Shown in pieces: positions 56,229 to 64,000 of a DNA stretch of 64,000 bases. Origin of the DNA: Amycolatopsis sp. NBC_00345 (lineage in GTDB: Bacteria > Actinomycetota > Actinomycetes > Mycobacteriales > Pseudonocardiaceae); NCBI RefSeq assembly GCF_036116635.1, contig NZ_CP107995.1, positions 1,302,001-1,366,000 on the forward strand, given 5' to 3'. Numbering within the stretch: position 1 is the stretch's first letter; the number at the start of each line of letters is the position of its first letter. The position numbers and the translations under genes are program-made. The notes beneath the pieces were generated by a model. The model made no database searches. It was not told where the DNA came from and saw only the letters and a list, made by a program, of their open reading frames with translations.

Positions 56229-59200
56229 ATGGCGCACGACCACGGCGACGGACCGGACCCGGAACAGACGGAGCCGGCTGAGCCCGCGCTGTCCCGCCGG
56301 CACGTCCTGTCCGCCGGAACCGGTCTGCTGGCCGGGTTCGGGCTGGCGGCCGTGCTGCCCGGCGTCGCCTTGGCCGCCACGGCGCCCACCGCGGTCACGG
56401 GCGCCGACGGCCTGGCGGCGGGCGGCTCCGGCGCGACCGACCTCGCCCTGTTCCGCCCGGTCCAGGTGTCCTCGACCGACTACGCCGCCACCCCGGCCGA
56501 GTTCGCGGTGGACGGCCTCGCGCAGGTCGGCGTGGCCGGCTCCGGCTGGCGCGCCGCGCCGGGCGGCGGGCCGTGGATCATCGTCGACCTGCAGGGGAGC
56601 TGCCAGATCAGCTCGGTGGTGCTGACCTTCGAGGCCCGGCCCGGTGACCCGGCCTTCGATGAGACCGGCACCCGGACCAACACCAAGGGCACCGAGATCC
56701 TGTCGAGTTACGCGGTCGCGCTCGACCTCGACGTCTCCACCGACGGGAAGTCCTGGCGCACGGTCCACCACACCGATTCCGGCACCGGGGGAGTGCTGAC
56801 GGTGCCGCTGGCCCCCGCCGTCACCGCGCGCTGGGTGCGGCTGTCGGCGTCCCGCCTATCCACGACCAACCCGTTGGGGCTCAACGGTTTCCAGGTTTAC
56901 GGCAGCAGCCGCGACGCGCGTCCGGCGGTGCACGGCTGGACCAGCTGGCCGGTGCGCGACCGGGACGACCCGCCCGCGCTGAGCGTGGCGGCCGACGGCA
57001 CCGTACCGCTCGAATCGGGCTGGTCCCTCACCATGCAGGACTGGGCGCCCAGCGCCGACGGCGCGGTGCTGTCGGGTCCCGATGTCGACACCCGCGGCTG
57101 GCTGCCCGCCACGGTGCCGGGCACGGTGCTGGCCTCGCTGGTCGAGCAGGGACAGCTGCCGGACCCGGTGGCGGGGATGGGCACCCTGCACGTGCCGGAG
57201 GCGCTGTCCCGGCACGCCTGGTGGTACCGGCGCCGGTTCGCCGTGCCACGCGGCCTGGACACCGGCGCGGGCCGGCACGTGTGGCTGGAGTTCGACGGGG
57301 TCAACCACGAGGCCGACATCTGGCTCAACGGCACCCACGCCGGGAACCTGGCCCACCCCTTCGGCCGGGCGGCGCTGGACGTCACCGGGGCGCTGCGACG
57401 CTCCGGCGACCAGGCGCTGGCGGTGAAGATCTCGCCGATGCCGTACCCGGGCAGCCCCGGCGACAAGGGGCCGGCCGGTCAGTCCTTTGTGGACGCGGGC
57501 ACGACGATGTTCGCCAATTCGCCGACCTACCTCGCGGTGTCCGGCTGGGACTGGATGCCCGCCGTCCGCGACCGCGCGTCGGGCATCTGGAACCACGTCC
57601 GCCTGCGCTCCACCGGCGCCGCGGTGCTCGGCGACGCCCGCGTGGACACCGTGCTGCCGGACCTTCCGGGCACCGGCACCGCCGAGGTCACGATCTCGGT
57701 GCCGGTGCGCAACGCCGGCGGGGCCGCCCAGCGGGTGCAGGTCACCGCGGAGTTCGACGGCGTCCGGGTGAGCACCGCCGTCACCGTCGCGGCCGGCCAG
57801 GAGACCGTCGCCGTGTTCGCCCCGGCCGCGTTCCCGCAGCTGCGGCTGAAGAACCCGAAACTGTGGTGGCCCAACGGCTACGGCGACCCGGCCCTGCACG
57901 ACCTCACCCTGACCGCGAAGATCGGCCAGGCGGTCAGCGACCGGAAGACGCTGCAGTTCGGCCTCCGACAGATCGGCTATCAATACGACCAGCCGATCGT
58001 GATCACCGACGGCCGGGCCGAGCAGAAGGTCGACGTCGGCGCGCAGAACGCCCGCTACGTCCGGATGCAGGGCGGCCAGCGCGCCACCGGCTGGGGCTTC
58101 TCGCTGTGGACACTGTCCGTTGTGGACAGCAAGACGCCGGGCACCGACCTCGCGCGGGGCAAGACCGCGACCTCGTCCTCGTTGGCCGACGGGAACCCGC
58201 CCGCCAACGCCGTGGACGGCGACCCGCAGACCCGCTGGACCTCGGCGTACCAGGACGGCGAGTGGATCCAGGTCGACCTCGGCGCCGCGACCGCGTTCGA
58301 CCAGGTGGTGCTGACCTGGGAGACCGCCTACGCCGCGACGTTCAAGATCCAGGTCTCCCCGGACGGGACGACCTGGACCGACGCCGCTTCGGTCGACAAC
58401 TCGGCCAAGCCGCTGACCATTCTCGTCAACGGGGTCAAGGTCTTCATCCGCGGCGGCAGCTGGGGCTGGGACGAGCTGCTGCGCCGGATGCCGGCCGAGC
58501 GGATGGATGCGGTCGTCGCGATGCACCGCGACATGAACTTCACCCTGATCCGCAACTGGGTCGGCTCGTCCTACCGCGAGGAGCTGTTCGCCGCCTGCGA
58601 CCGGTACGGCATCCTGCTGTGGAACGAGTTCTGGGACGGCTGGTCCACCGACCCGGCCAACCACGACGTCTACCTGGCGCAGGCCGAGGACACCGTGCTG
58701 CGCTACCGCCACCACGCGTGCGCCACGATCTGGTTCGGCTGCAACGAGGGCAACCCGCCGACCGTGATCGACCAGGCGCTGCGCGACATCGTCACGCGTA
58801 ACACCGACTTGCTGTACCAGAGCAACTCCGCGGGCGGCGTGATCACCGGTGACGGCCCGTACCGCTGGCTCGACCCGAAGCAGTACTTCACCGGCGAGGC
58901 GACCGGCGGGAAATCCGGCTTCTGGAGCGAGATCGGCCTGCCGACGGTGTCGGTGGCGGAGAGCATGCGCAACCTGGTCGGGAAGGACGACCCGGGCTGG
59001 CCGATCGACGCGCCGTGGTTCCTGCACGACTGGTCCGCGAACGGGAACCAGTCGCCGCAGACCTATCTGGCCGCGATCGACGCCCGGCTCGCGCCGTCGA
59101 CGAGCCTCGAGGAGTTCTCCCGCAAGGCACAGTTCGTCAACTACGAGAGCATGCGCGCGATCTTCGAGGCGTGGAATTCCAAGCTGTGGAACGACGCCAC

Positions 59201-59900
59201 CGGTGTGCTGCTGTGGATGTCGCATCCCGCGTGGCACAGCACGGTCTGGCAGACCTACGACTACGACCTCGACGTCAACGGCAGCTACTACGGCTCGCGC
59301 AAGGGCTGCGAGGCCCGCCACGTCCAGGCCGACCTCTCGACGTGGCAGGTGATCGCGGTCAACCACACGCCGGGCGCGCTGACCGGGGCGACCGTCACCG
59401 CGCAGCTGCACGGCCTCGACGGGCAGAGCCTGGGCGCGCCGTCGGTGCGGAAGGTCGACGTCGCCCCGATTTCGACGGCTCCGGCGTTCACCGTGCCGTT
59501 CGGCGCCGACCAGCCCGCGCTGCACCTGCTGCGGCTGACCATGACCGACGCCGGCGGCGCGGTGACCTCGGAGAACACCTACTGGCGCTATCGCACGGAC
59601 ACGGCGATGCAGGGCCTCAACCAGCTCGCCCGGACCCGGCTTTCGGCCGACCTGCGGGCGACCGGCCGGGGCGGCTACACCACGACCGTCCGCAACACCG
59701 GCCGGACGGCCGCCGCGATGGTCCGGCTGTCACTGCGGGAGCGCAATGGGACGGACCGGGTGCTGCCGACCCTGTACGGCGACAACTACTTCTGGCTGCT
59801 GCCAGGGGAAAGCCGCACGATCACCGTCGACCCGCGCCGCCCGGTCGACCACCCGCGGCTGCGGGTCGAGGCCTACAACGTGCCGTCACAGCTGGTTTGA
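56229..59900 (+). CDS. Tat-exported GH2 glycosidase with discoidin (F5/8C) domains
   Basis: 1223 residues. The Tat-like signal has SRRHVLSAGTG and a hydrophobic stretch ending ALA-AT. An F5/8C domain (about 60-225) is followed by GH2 N-terminal jelly-roll and Ig-like domains. A second discoidin-like stretch (about 586-728) interrupts the junction before the TIM barrel. The catalytic Glu840 is in WFGCNEGNPP and the likely nucleophile Glu901 in FWSEIG. Sequence resembles exo-beta-glucosaminidase and beta-mannosidase GH2 members, so beta-mannoside or glucosaminide hydrolysis is possible. The stop is only 5 bp from the convergent FAD gene. Confidence 0.88.
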   Translation: MAHDHGDGPDPEQTEPAEPALSRRHVLSAGTGLLAGFGLAAVLPGVALAATAPTAVTGADGLAAGGSGATDLALFRPVQVSSTDYAATPAEFAVDGLAQVGVAGSGWRAAPGGGPWIIVDLQGSCQISSVVLTFEARPGDPAFDETGTRTNTKGTEILSSYAVALDLDVSTDGKSWRTVHHTDSGTGGVLTVPLAPAVTARWVRLSASRLSTTNPLGLNGFQVYGSSRDARPAVHGWTSWPVRDRDDPPALSVAADGTVPLESGWSLTMQDWAPSADGAVLSGPDVDTRGWLPATVPGTVLASLVEQGQLPDPVAGMGTLHVPEALSRHAWWYRRRFAVPRGLDTGAGRHVWLEFDGVNHEADIWLNGTHAGNLAHPFGRAALDVTGALRRSGDQALAVKISPMPYPGSPGDKGPAGQSFVDAGTTMFANSPTYLAVSGWDWMPAVRDRASGIWNHVRLRSTGAAVLGDARVDTVLPDLPGTGTAEVTISVPVRNAGGAAQRVQVTAEFDGVRVSTAVTVAAGQETVAVFAPAAFPQLRLKNPKLWWPNGYGDPALHDLTLTAKIGQAVSDRKTLQFGLRQIGYQYDQPIVITDGRAEQKVDVGAQNARYVRMQGGQRATGWGFSLWTLSVVDSKTPGTDLARGKTATSSSLADGNPPANAVDGDPQTRWTSAYQDGEWIQVDLGAATAFDQVVLTWETAYAATFKIQVSPDGTTWTDAASVDNSAKPLTILVNGVKVFIRGGSWGWDELLRRMPAERMDAVVAMHRDMNFTLIRNWVGSSYREELFAACDRYGILLWNEFWDGWSTDPANHDVYLAQAEDTVLRYRHHACATIWFGCNEGNPPTVIDQALRDIVTRNTDLLYQSNSAGGVITGDGPYRWLDPKQYFTGEATGGKSGFWSEIGLPTVSVAESMRNLVGKDDPGWPIDAPWFLHDWSANGNQSPQTYLAAIDARLAPSTSLEEFSRKAQFVNYESMRAIFEAWNSKLWNDATGVLLWMSHPAWHSTVWQTYDYDLDVNGSYYGSRKGCEARHVQADLSTWQVIAVNHTPGALTGATVTAQLHGLDGQSLGAPSVRKVDVAPISTAPAFTVPFGADQPALHLLRLTMTDAGGAVTSENTYWRYRTDTAMQGLNQLARTRLSADLRATGRGGYTTTVRNTGRTAAAMVRLSLRERNGTDRVLPTLYGDNYFWLLPGESRTITVDPRRPVDHPRLRVEAYNVPSQLV

Positions 59901-59905
59901 AGTGT

Positions 59906-61039
59906 TTACTGGGGCAGCGTGCCTCCGGTGAGCAGGGCCGTGATGCTCTGGGGCGAGCCGTCGCCGAACATGAGTTCGTGGAGTTCGGCGCCGTCGGCGG
60001 CGGCCGCGGCGCTGCGGGGGAACATGGCCCGCTCGTACTCGGCGAGGGCGGCCTCGGGGTCGTCCGGGTGCGCGGCCAGTGCCTGGCCGAGTTCGGCCCC
60101 GTCGAGCATGGCGAGGTTGGCGCCCTCGCCGTTCGGCGGCGCGAGGTGCGCGGCGTCGCCGACCAGGGTCACCCCCGCCGCGCGCTCCCACCGGTGCTCG
60201 ATCGGCAGCGTGTAGAGGGGGCGCAGGATCGGCGCGACGTCGGTTTCGGTGATCAGCGCGGTGACTTCCGGGGCCCAGCCGTCGAATTCCCGCGCGATCC
60301 GGGCGATGGCCGCGGCGGTGTCGGTGAAGTCGATGCCGGCGAACCAGTCCAGCGGCTTGGTGAGCGCCACGTAGGTGTGCAGGGTGTCGCCGCGCTCGCG
60401 GTGGGCCATGATCCCCGTGCCCGGTGCGGGCGCCATCAGTGACCCGCCGCCGGCCGCTTTCGCCGCGGCGGGATGACGGGTGTCGGAGTCGAACAGGTAG
60501 GTCTCGACGTAGGACATGCCGCTGTACTCGGGGACGGCGTCCGACAGCAGCGGCCGGACGCGGGACCACGCGCCGTCCGCGCCGACGAGCAGGCTCGTGG
60601 TGACCGTGGTGCCGTTGGCGAAGGTCACTTCGTGACGGCCCTCACTGAGGGCGCGCACGCCGCTGACCTTGTGGTCCCACCGGACGGTGCCGGCCGGGAG
60701 CGAGTCGAGCAGGGTCTGCCGCAGCTCGCCGCGTTGCACCTCGGGCCGCCCGCCGCTGTCGTCGTCGGGTTCGTCGAGCAGGACGGTCCCGTCCGGGCTG
60801 AGGACCCGCGTCGCCTGGCGGCCCTCCAGGATCAGGCTGCGGAATTCGCCGGTCAGGCCGGCCGCCGCGAGAGCCGGCTGGCCGTTGTCTTCGTGGATGT
60901 CGAGCATCCCGCCCTGCGAGCGCGCCTTCGGTGAGGGCTCCGCCTCGTAGACGGTGACCGGGATGTCGTGGACGTGCAGAACGCGGGCCAGGACGAGGCC
61001 GCCGAGCCCGGCGCCGATGATCGTGACTGGGGTCTTCAT
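59906..61039 (-). CDS. FAD-dependent monooxygenase, TetX-like
   Basis: 377 residues with GAGGAG before ATG 61039. The dinucleotide motif GAGLGG is at 9-14 and the second FAD motif GDAAHLAPPNGEGAN near 295. Segment SQGGMLDIHEDNGQPALAAA closely parallels the corresponding region of TetX (GGTLDLHKGSGQ). TetX inactivates tetracyclines by hydroxylation, but many such flavoproteins act in biosynthesis, so the substrate is open. Two tandem 15-bp palindromes lie just upstream. It converges with the GH2 gene. Confidence 0.88.
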   Translation of the reverse strand: MKTPVTIIGAGLGGLVLARVLHVHDIPVTVYEAEPSPKARSQGGMLDIHEDNGQPALAAAGLTGEFRSLILEGRQATRVLSPDGTVLLDEPDDDSGGRPEVQRGELRQTLLDSLPAGTVRWDHKVSGVRALSEGRHEVTFANGTTVTTSLLVGADGAWSRVRPLLSDAVPEYSGMSYVETYLFDSDTRHPAAAKAAGGGSLMAPAPGTGIMAHRERGDTLHTYVALTKPLDWFAGIDFTDTAAAIARIAREFDGWAPEVTALITETDVAPILRPLYTLPIEHRWERAAGVTLVGDAAHLAPPNGEGANLAMLDGAELGQALAAHPDDPEAALAEYERAMFPRSAAAAADGAELHELMFGDGSPQSITALLTGGTLPQ

Positions 61040-61059
61040 GGTGGGCTCCTCAAGGTCTA

Positions 61060-61074
61060 TGGAATGTCGTTCCA
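61060..61074. promoter_or_regulatory. 15-bp operator 1 of the TetX-like gene
   Basis: The sequence TGGAATGTCGTTCCA has perfect TGGAA/TTCCA arms. The centre is 28 bp from the start codon and 25 bp from operator 2. Confidence 0.65.
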
Positions 61075-61084
61075 GAACCCATGA

Positions 61085-61099
61085 TGGAGCGCCGTTCCA
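61085..61099. promoter_or_regulatory. 15-bp operator 2 of the TetX-like gene
   Basis: TGGAGCGCCGTTCCA shares the outer TGGA(A/G)/TTCCA dyad with operator 1. On the opposite strand both fit TGGAACGnCnnTCCA, a TetR-like site. No TetR gene is adjacent. Confidence 0.6.
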
Positions 61100-61132
61100 A
61101 TCCTGTCAAGCCGCGAGTGCCCGGGGCAAAGG

Positions 61133-61183
61133 CCGTCAAGGCCTCCTTACCCGCGTAGCACGCGGGTAAGGAGGCCTTGACGG
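61133..61183. repeat. Perfect hairpin element H6
   Basis: 24-nt perfect arms (61133-61156 and 61160-61183) surround an AGC loop. The arm core CAAGGCCTCCTTACCCGCGT is nearly identical to H1 at 7263. It lies 29 bp beyond the end of the ABC operon and is a likely terminator for it. Confidence 0.9.
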
Positions 61184-61212
61184 ACTCTCTCGTCCGTGGG
61201 GCAGGGCCGGTG

Positions 61213-62847
61213 TCAGCCGGCGAAGGCCGCGGCGCCCGGCACCGCGGCCAGCAGCTGCCGGGTGTAGGGATCGGCGGGCGCGGTGAGGACCTCGTCCACC
61301 GGGCCCTGCTCGACGACCCGGCCGTCCTTCATCACCAGCACGTCGTGGGCCAGCGAGCGGACCACGGCGAGGTCGTGCGAGATGAACAGGTAGCTCAGCC
61401 CCAGCTCCCGCTGCAGCGAGGAGAGCAGGCCGAGGATCTGGTCCTGCACCAGGACGTCCAGCGCGGACACCGCCTCGTCGCACACGACCAGGCGCGGGCC
61501 GGGCGCCAGCGCGCGGGCGATCGCGACCCGCTGGCGCTGCCCGCCGGACAGCTCGTTCGGGTACCGCTGCGCGAGCGCGGCCGGCAGCGCGACCTGGTCC
61601 AGCAGCTCCGCCACCCGCACCCGCCGCGAGGCGCGGTCGCCGACGCCGAAGGTGCGCAACGGCTCGGTGACGATCCGCTCGACCGTCCACATCGGATCGA
61701 GCGAGGCGTACGGGTCCTGGAACACCGGCTGCATGGCCCGCCGCGCCGCCCGCAGCCGCGCGCCGCGCAGCCCGGCCACCTCGGCGCCGTCGAGCCGGAT
61801 CCGGCCGCCGGTCGCGGGCACCAGGCCCAGCACCATCCGCGCGGTGGTGGTCTTGCCCGAACCGGACTCGCCGACGATCGCGGTGGTGCGCCCACGCTCG
61901 ACGGTGAACGACACGTCGTCCACCGCGCGCAGCACCCCGCCACGGCCCCGGACCCGGTATTCCTTGGACACGTGCTCCACTTCGAGCACCGTCTCCGGCA
62001 CCGAGGCCACCGAGGCCACTGACGACGCTGACGACGCCGCGATGTTCTTGGCCGCGGTGCTCTTGGGAGCACCGAGCGACGGCGCGGCGGCCACCAGCCG
62101 TCGGGTGTAGTCCTCCCGCGGCGCGGTCAGGACCTGCCGCGCGGGGCCGGTTTCCACGATCTCGCCCTCGGACATCACCACGACCCGGTCGGCCCGGTCC
62201 GCCGCCAGGCCCAGGTCGTGGGTGACCAGCAGCAGCGCCGTGCCCAGCTCGCGGGTCAGCTCGTCGAGGTGGTCGAGGATCTGCCGCTGCACGGTGACGT
62301 CGAGCGCGGACGTCGGCTCGTCGGCGATCAGCAGGTCCGGCCGGCAGGCGAGGCCGATCGCGATCAGCACGCGCTGGCGCATGCCGCCGGAGAACTCGTG
62401 CGGGTACTGCCGCGCCCGGCGGGCCGGCTCGTTCAGCCCGGCCTGCCCGAGCAGCTCCACGGCCCGCGCCCAGGCCTCCCGGCGTCCGCAGATCCGGTGC
62501 GCCACCAGGGTTTCCGCGACCTGGCGGCCGACCCGCGAAACCGGGTTGAGGTTCGACATCGGGTCCTGCGGCACCAGCCCGACCTCGCGCCCGCGCAGCC
62601 GCCGCAGCCGGTTCTCGCCGGCGTGCGTGATGTCCTCGCCACGCCAGCGGATCGTGCCGCCGGTGACGTGGCCGGACCCGGGCAGCAGGCCCATCACCGC
62701 GTGCGCGGTGGTGGACTTCCCGGAGCCGGACTGGCCGACGACGGCGACGCGCTCGCCCGGCGCCACGCTCAGGCTCACCCCGCGCACCGCGGGAGTGTCC
62801 CCGAAGGACACTTCGAGGTCGTTGATCTCCAGCAGCGGTTCGGTCAT
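61213..62847 (-). CDS. Peptide-type ABC importer, fused double ATP-binding protein (DppDF/OppDF-like)
   Basis: 544 residues. The two ATPase domains of the nickel/peptide family are joined in one chain. The first has GQSGSGKST, the FSGGMRQRV signature and LLIADEPTSALD. The second has GESGSGKT, LSGGQRQRV and LVVCDEAVSALD, in which the usual Asp-Glu-Pro is changed to DEAVS. An Ala/Ser-rich linker (about residues 258-285) separates them. It powers the two permeases encoded upstream and is 11 bp from the OppC-like gene. The substrate-binding protein gene is not in the window. Confidence 0.93.
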   Translation of the reverse strand: MTEPLLEINDLEVSFGDTPAVRGVSLSVAPGERVAVVGQSGSGKSTTAHAVMGLLPGSGHVTGGTIRWRGEDITHAGENRLRRLRGREVGLVPQDPMSNLNPVSRVGRQVAETLVAHRICGRREAWARAVELLGQAGLNEPARRARQYPHEFSGGMRQRVLIAIGLACRPDLLIADEPTSALDVTVQRQILDHLDELTRELGTALLLVTHDLGLAADRADRVVVMSEGEIVETGPARQVLTAPREDYTRRLVAAAPSLGAPKSTAAKNIAASSASSVASVASVPETVLEVEHVSKEYRVRGRGGVLRAVDDVSFTVERGRTTAIVGESGSGKTTTARMVLGLVPATGGRIRLDGAEVAGLRGARLRAARRAMQPVFQDPYASLDPMWTVERIVTEPLRTFGVGDRASRRVRVAELLDQVALPAALAQRYPNELSGGQRQRVAIARALAPGPRLVVCDEAVSALDVLVQDQILGLLSSLQRELGLSYLFISHDLAVVRSLAHDVLVMKDGRVVEQGPVDEVLTAPADPYTRQLLAAVPGAAAFAG

Positions 62848-62858
62848 CGCGGTCCCCT

Positions 62859-63731
62859 TCACCGGCTGGTCTTCGGGTCGAGCGCGTCGCGCAGGGCGTC
62901 GCCGAACAGGTTGAAGCCCAGGCAGATCACGGCGAGCGCGATGCCGGGGAAGATGCCGGGCCACGGCGTGCGGAACAGGTACTGCTGGGCGTCCGACAGC
63001 ATGATGCCCAGGCTCGGGTCGGGCGGCTGGATGCCCAGGCCGAGGAACGACAGGATCGCCTCGCCCAGCACCGCCGCCGGCATGATCACGGTGGCCTGCA
63101 CGATGATCACCGACAGCGCGTTCGGCAGCACGTGCTGGCCGAGGATCCGCCACGGCCCGGCGTGCATCGTGTGCGCGGCCAGCACGAAGTCGGTTTCCTT
63201 GAGCCGCAACGTGTCCGCCCGCACCACCCGGACCATGGTCGGGATCTGCGCGATGCCCAGCGCGACCGCCGCGTTGGCCAGCCCGCCGCCGTTGATCGCG
63301 GCCAGGCCGACGGCGAGGATCAGGAACGGGAAGGCCAGCATCAGGTCCGCCAGCCGGGAGACGATCGCGTCCAGCCACCGCCAGTACCCCGACAGCAACC
63401 CGAGCGGTACGCCGACGACCACCGCGAGCAGCACCGACAGCGCGCCGACTTCGAGCGAGGCGCGGGTCCCGTAGAGCACGCGGGACAGGATGTCGCGGCC
63501 GAGGTCGTCGGTGCCCAGCCCGAAGCCGACGGTGCCGGGCTGCTGGAACGGCGTCGAGAAGTGCACCTCGGCCGGCGCGTACGGCGCCAGCAGCGGCGCG
63601 AACACCCCGGCGACCAGCACGATCAGCAGCAGCACCCCGCCGGCCACGCCCATCGGGTTCCGCACCAGCCGGCCCAGCGTGCGCCCGCGGACCCGGGCCA
63701 GGGGAGCGGGGGTGCCGGCGTCGATCGTCAT
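62859..63731 (-). CDS. Peptide-type ABC permease, OppC/DppC-like
   Basis: 290 residues with six hydrophobic helices. The N-terminal OppC_N region (RNPMGVAGGVLLLIVLVAG) and the EAA loop (AAHTMHAGPWRILGQHVLPN) are present, as is the GTDDLGRDILSRVLYGTRAS motif of this family. It overlaps the next permease gene by 4 bp (ATGA), so the operon is tightly coupled. Import of di- or oligopeptides, or nickel, is the family function. Confidence 0.93.
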   Translation of the reverse strand: MTIDAGTPAPLARVRGRTLGRLVRNPMGVAGGVLLLIVLVAGVFAPLLAPYAPAEVHFSTPFQQPGTVGFGLGTDDLGRDILSRVLYGTRASLEVGALSVLLAVVVGVPLGLLSGYWRWLDAIVSRLADLMLAFPFLILAVGLAAINGGGLANAAVALGIAQIPTMVRVVRADTLRLKETDFVLAAHTMHAGPWRILGQHVLPNALSVIIVQATVIMPAAVLGEAILSFLGLGIQPPDPSLGIMLSDAQQYLFRTPWPGIFPGIALAVICLGFNLFGDALRDALDPKTSR

Positions 63732-64000
63732 CGGGTCCTCCCGGAGATGCGCATACGTGGGTCGATGACGGTGTAGAGGAAGTCGACGACCAGGTTGATC
63801 ACGATGTAGGCGCAGGTGATCACCAGGACCACGGCCTGGATCACCGGGTAGTCGCGGGTGAACACCGAGTCGAGGGTGAGCTTCCCGATGCCGGGCAGGC
63901 TGAAGATCCGCTCGGTCACCACCGCGCCCGCGATCAGCCCGCCGAGCTGGAGCCCGACGATGGTGGTGACCACGATGAGGCTGTTGCGCAGCGCGTAACG
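63728..64000 (-). CDS. Peptide-type ABC permease, OppB/DppB-like (N-terminus cut by window edge)
   Basis: Only the last 90 residues are visible. They include RNSLIVVTTIVGLQLGGLI, the FSLPGIGKLTLDSVFTRDYP region and the C-terminal VIDPRMR that is typical of OppB. The remainder, and probably the substrate-binding protein gene, lie beyond the right edge. The last codons overlap the start of the OppC-like gene. Confidence 0.9.
   Translation of the reverse strand, partial: RYALRNSLIVVTTIVGLQLGGLIAGAVVTERIFSLPGIGKLTLDSVFTRDYPVIQAVVLVITCAYIVINLVVDFLYTVIDPRMRISGRTR

Noticed and set aside
46724..59900. A polysaccharide utilisation locus in the Bacteroidetes sense
   Set aside because: No SusC/SusD pair, sugar transporter or linked regulator; genes are in separate units with actinobacterial features.

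Overview
The window is about 70% G+C with strong third-position GC bias, GTG starts and leaderless-looking promoters. It carries actinobacterial hallmark genes: an ESX EspG-like protein, an EspR-like regulator, a SARP regulator, STAS anti-sigma antagonists, a DUF3558 lipoprotein and an SCO-type SAM methyltransferase. This points to a filamentous actinomycete, and the gene content and the intergenic hairpins look most like Pseudonocardiaceae (Amycolatopsis or a relative). The taxon is an inference from gene content. No tRNA, rRNA, CRISPR array, integrase or transposase was seen.

Layout. 1-5.6 kb: a sensor kinase (cut by the left edge) diverges from an ABC exporter (ATPase plus FtsX permease) followed by a CPBP protease. 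5.7-15.2 kb: housekeeping-like genes (beta-carbonic anhydrase, EspG-like protein, PucR-type regulator, HSL-type esterase, S9 peptidase, fatty acid desaturase, STAS protein, NfeD-like plus SPFH pair), punctuated by near-perfect intergenic hairpins. 15.2-18.2 kb: a Cmx-type MFS exporter, an EamA exporter and a STAS protein. 18.3-29.4 kb: a GH76 mannanase coupled to an SGNH/VCBS esterase, a methyltransferase, a thioesterase, a small Cys-containing secreted protein, a translationally coupled EspR-like/HExxH/membrane-protein triad, and a GH92 alpha-mannosidase. 29.4-36.1 kb: two lipoproteins divergent from a SARP/NB-ARC/TPR regulator, then an ABC-F ATPase. 36.1-45.6 kb: an operon of six-hairpin glycosidase and SGNH esterase, a GH25 lysozyme, a TetR-controlled CYP102-like P450, an M15-type peptidase and a DUF6745 pair. 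45.7-59.9 kb: a GNAT protein, a fucosidase/GH84/beta-galactosidase operon, an aldo-keto reductase with AraC regulator, a membrane-anchored esterase with a 32-residue membrane microprotein, and a large GH2 enzyme. 59.9-64 kb: a TetX-like flavoprotein and a peptide-type ABC importer running off the right edge.

The main biological theme is secreted glycan breakdown. GH76, GH92, GH35, GH84, GH29, GH2, a six-hairpin enzyme and SGNH esterases together cover mannose, fucose, galactose and N-acetylglucosamine linkages, as found in fungal mannans or N-glycans. Shared operators tie dispersed loci together: LacI-type palindromes lie before both the six-hairpin operon and the GH2 gene, and DasR-like sites lie before the GH76 and the fucosidase operons, although no LacI or GntR gene is present in the window. 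The most system-like unexplained loci are the EspR-like/HExxH/membrane triad at 24.1-26.1 kb, the DUF6745 pair at 43.9-45.6 kb, and the family of near-perfect hairpins.
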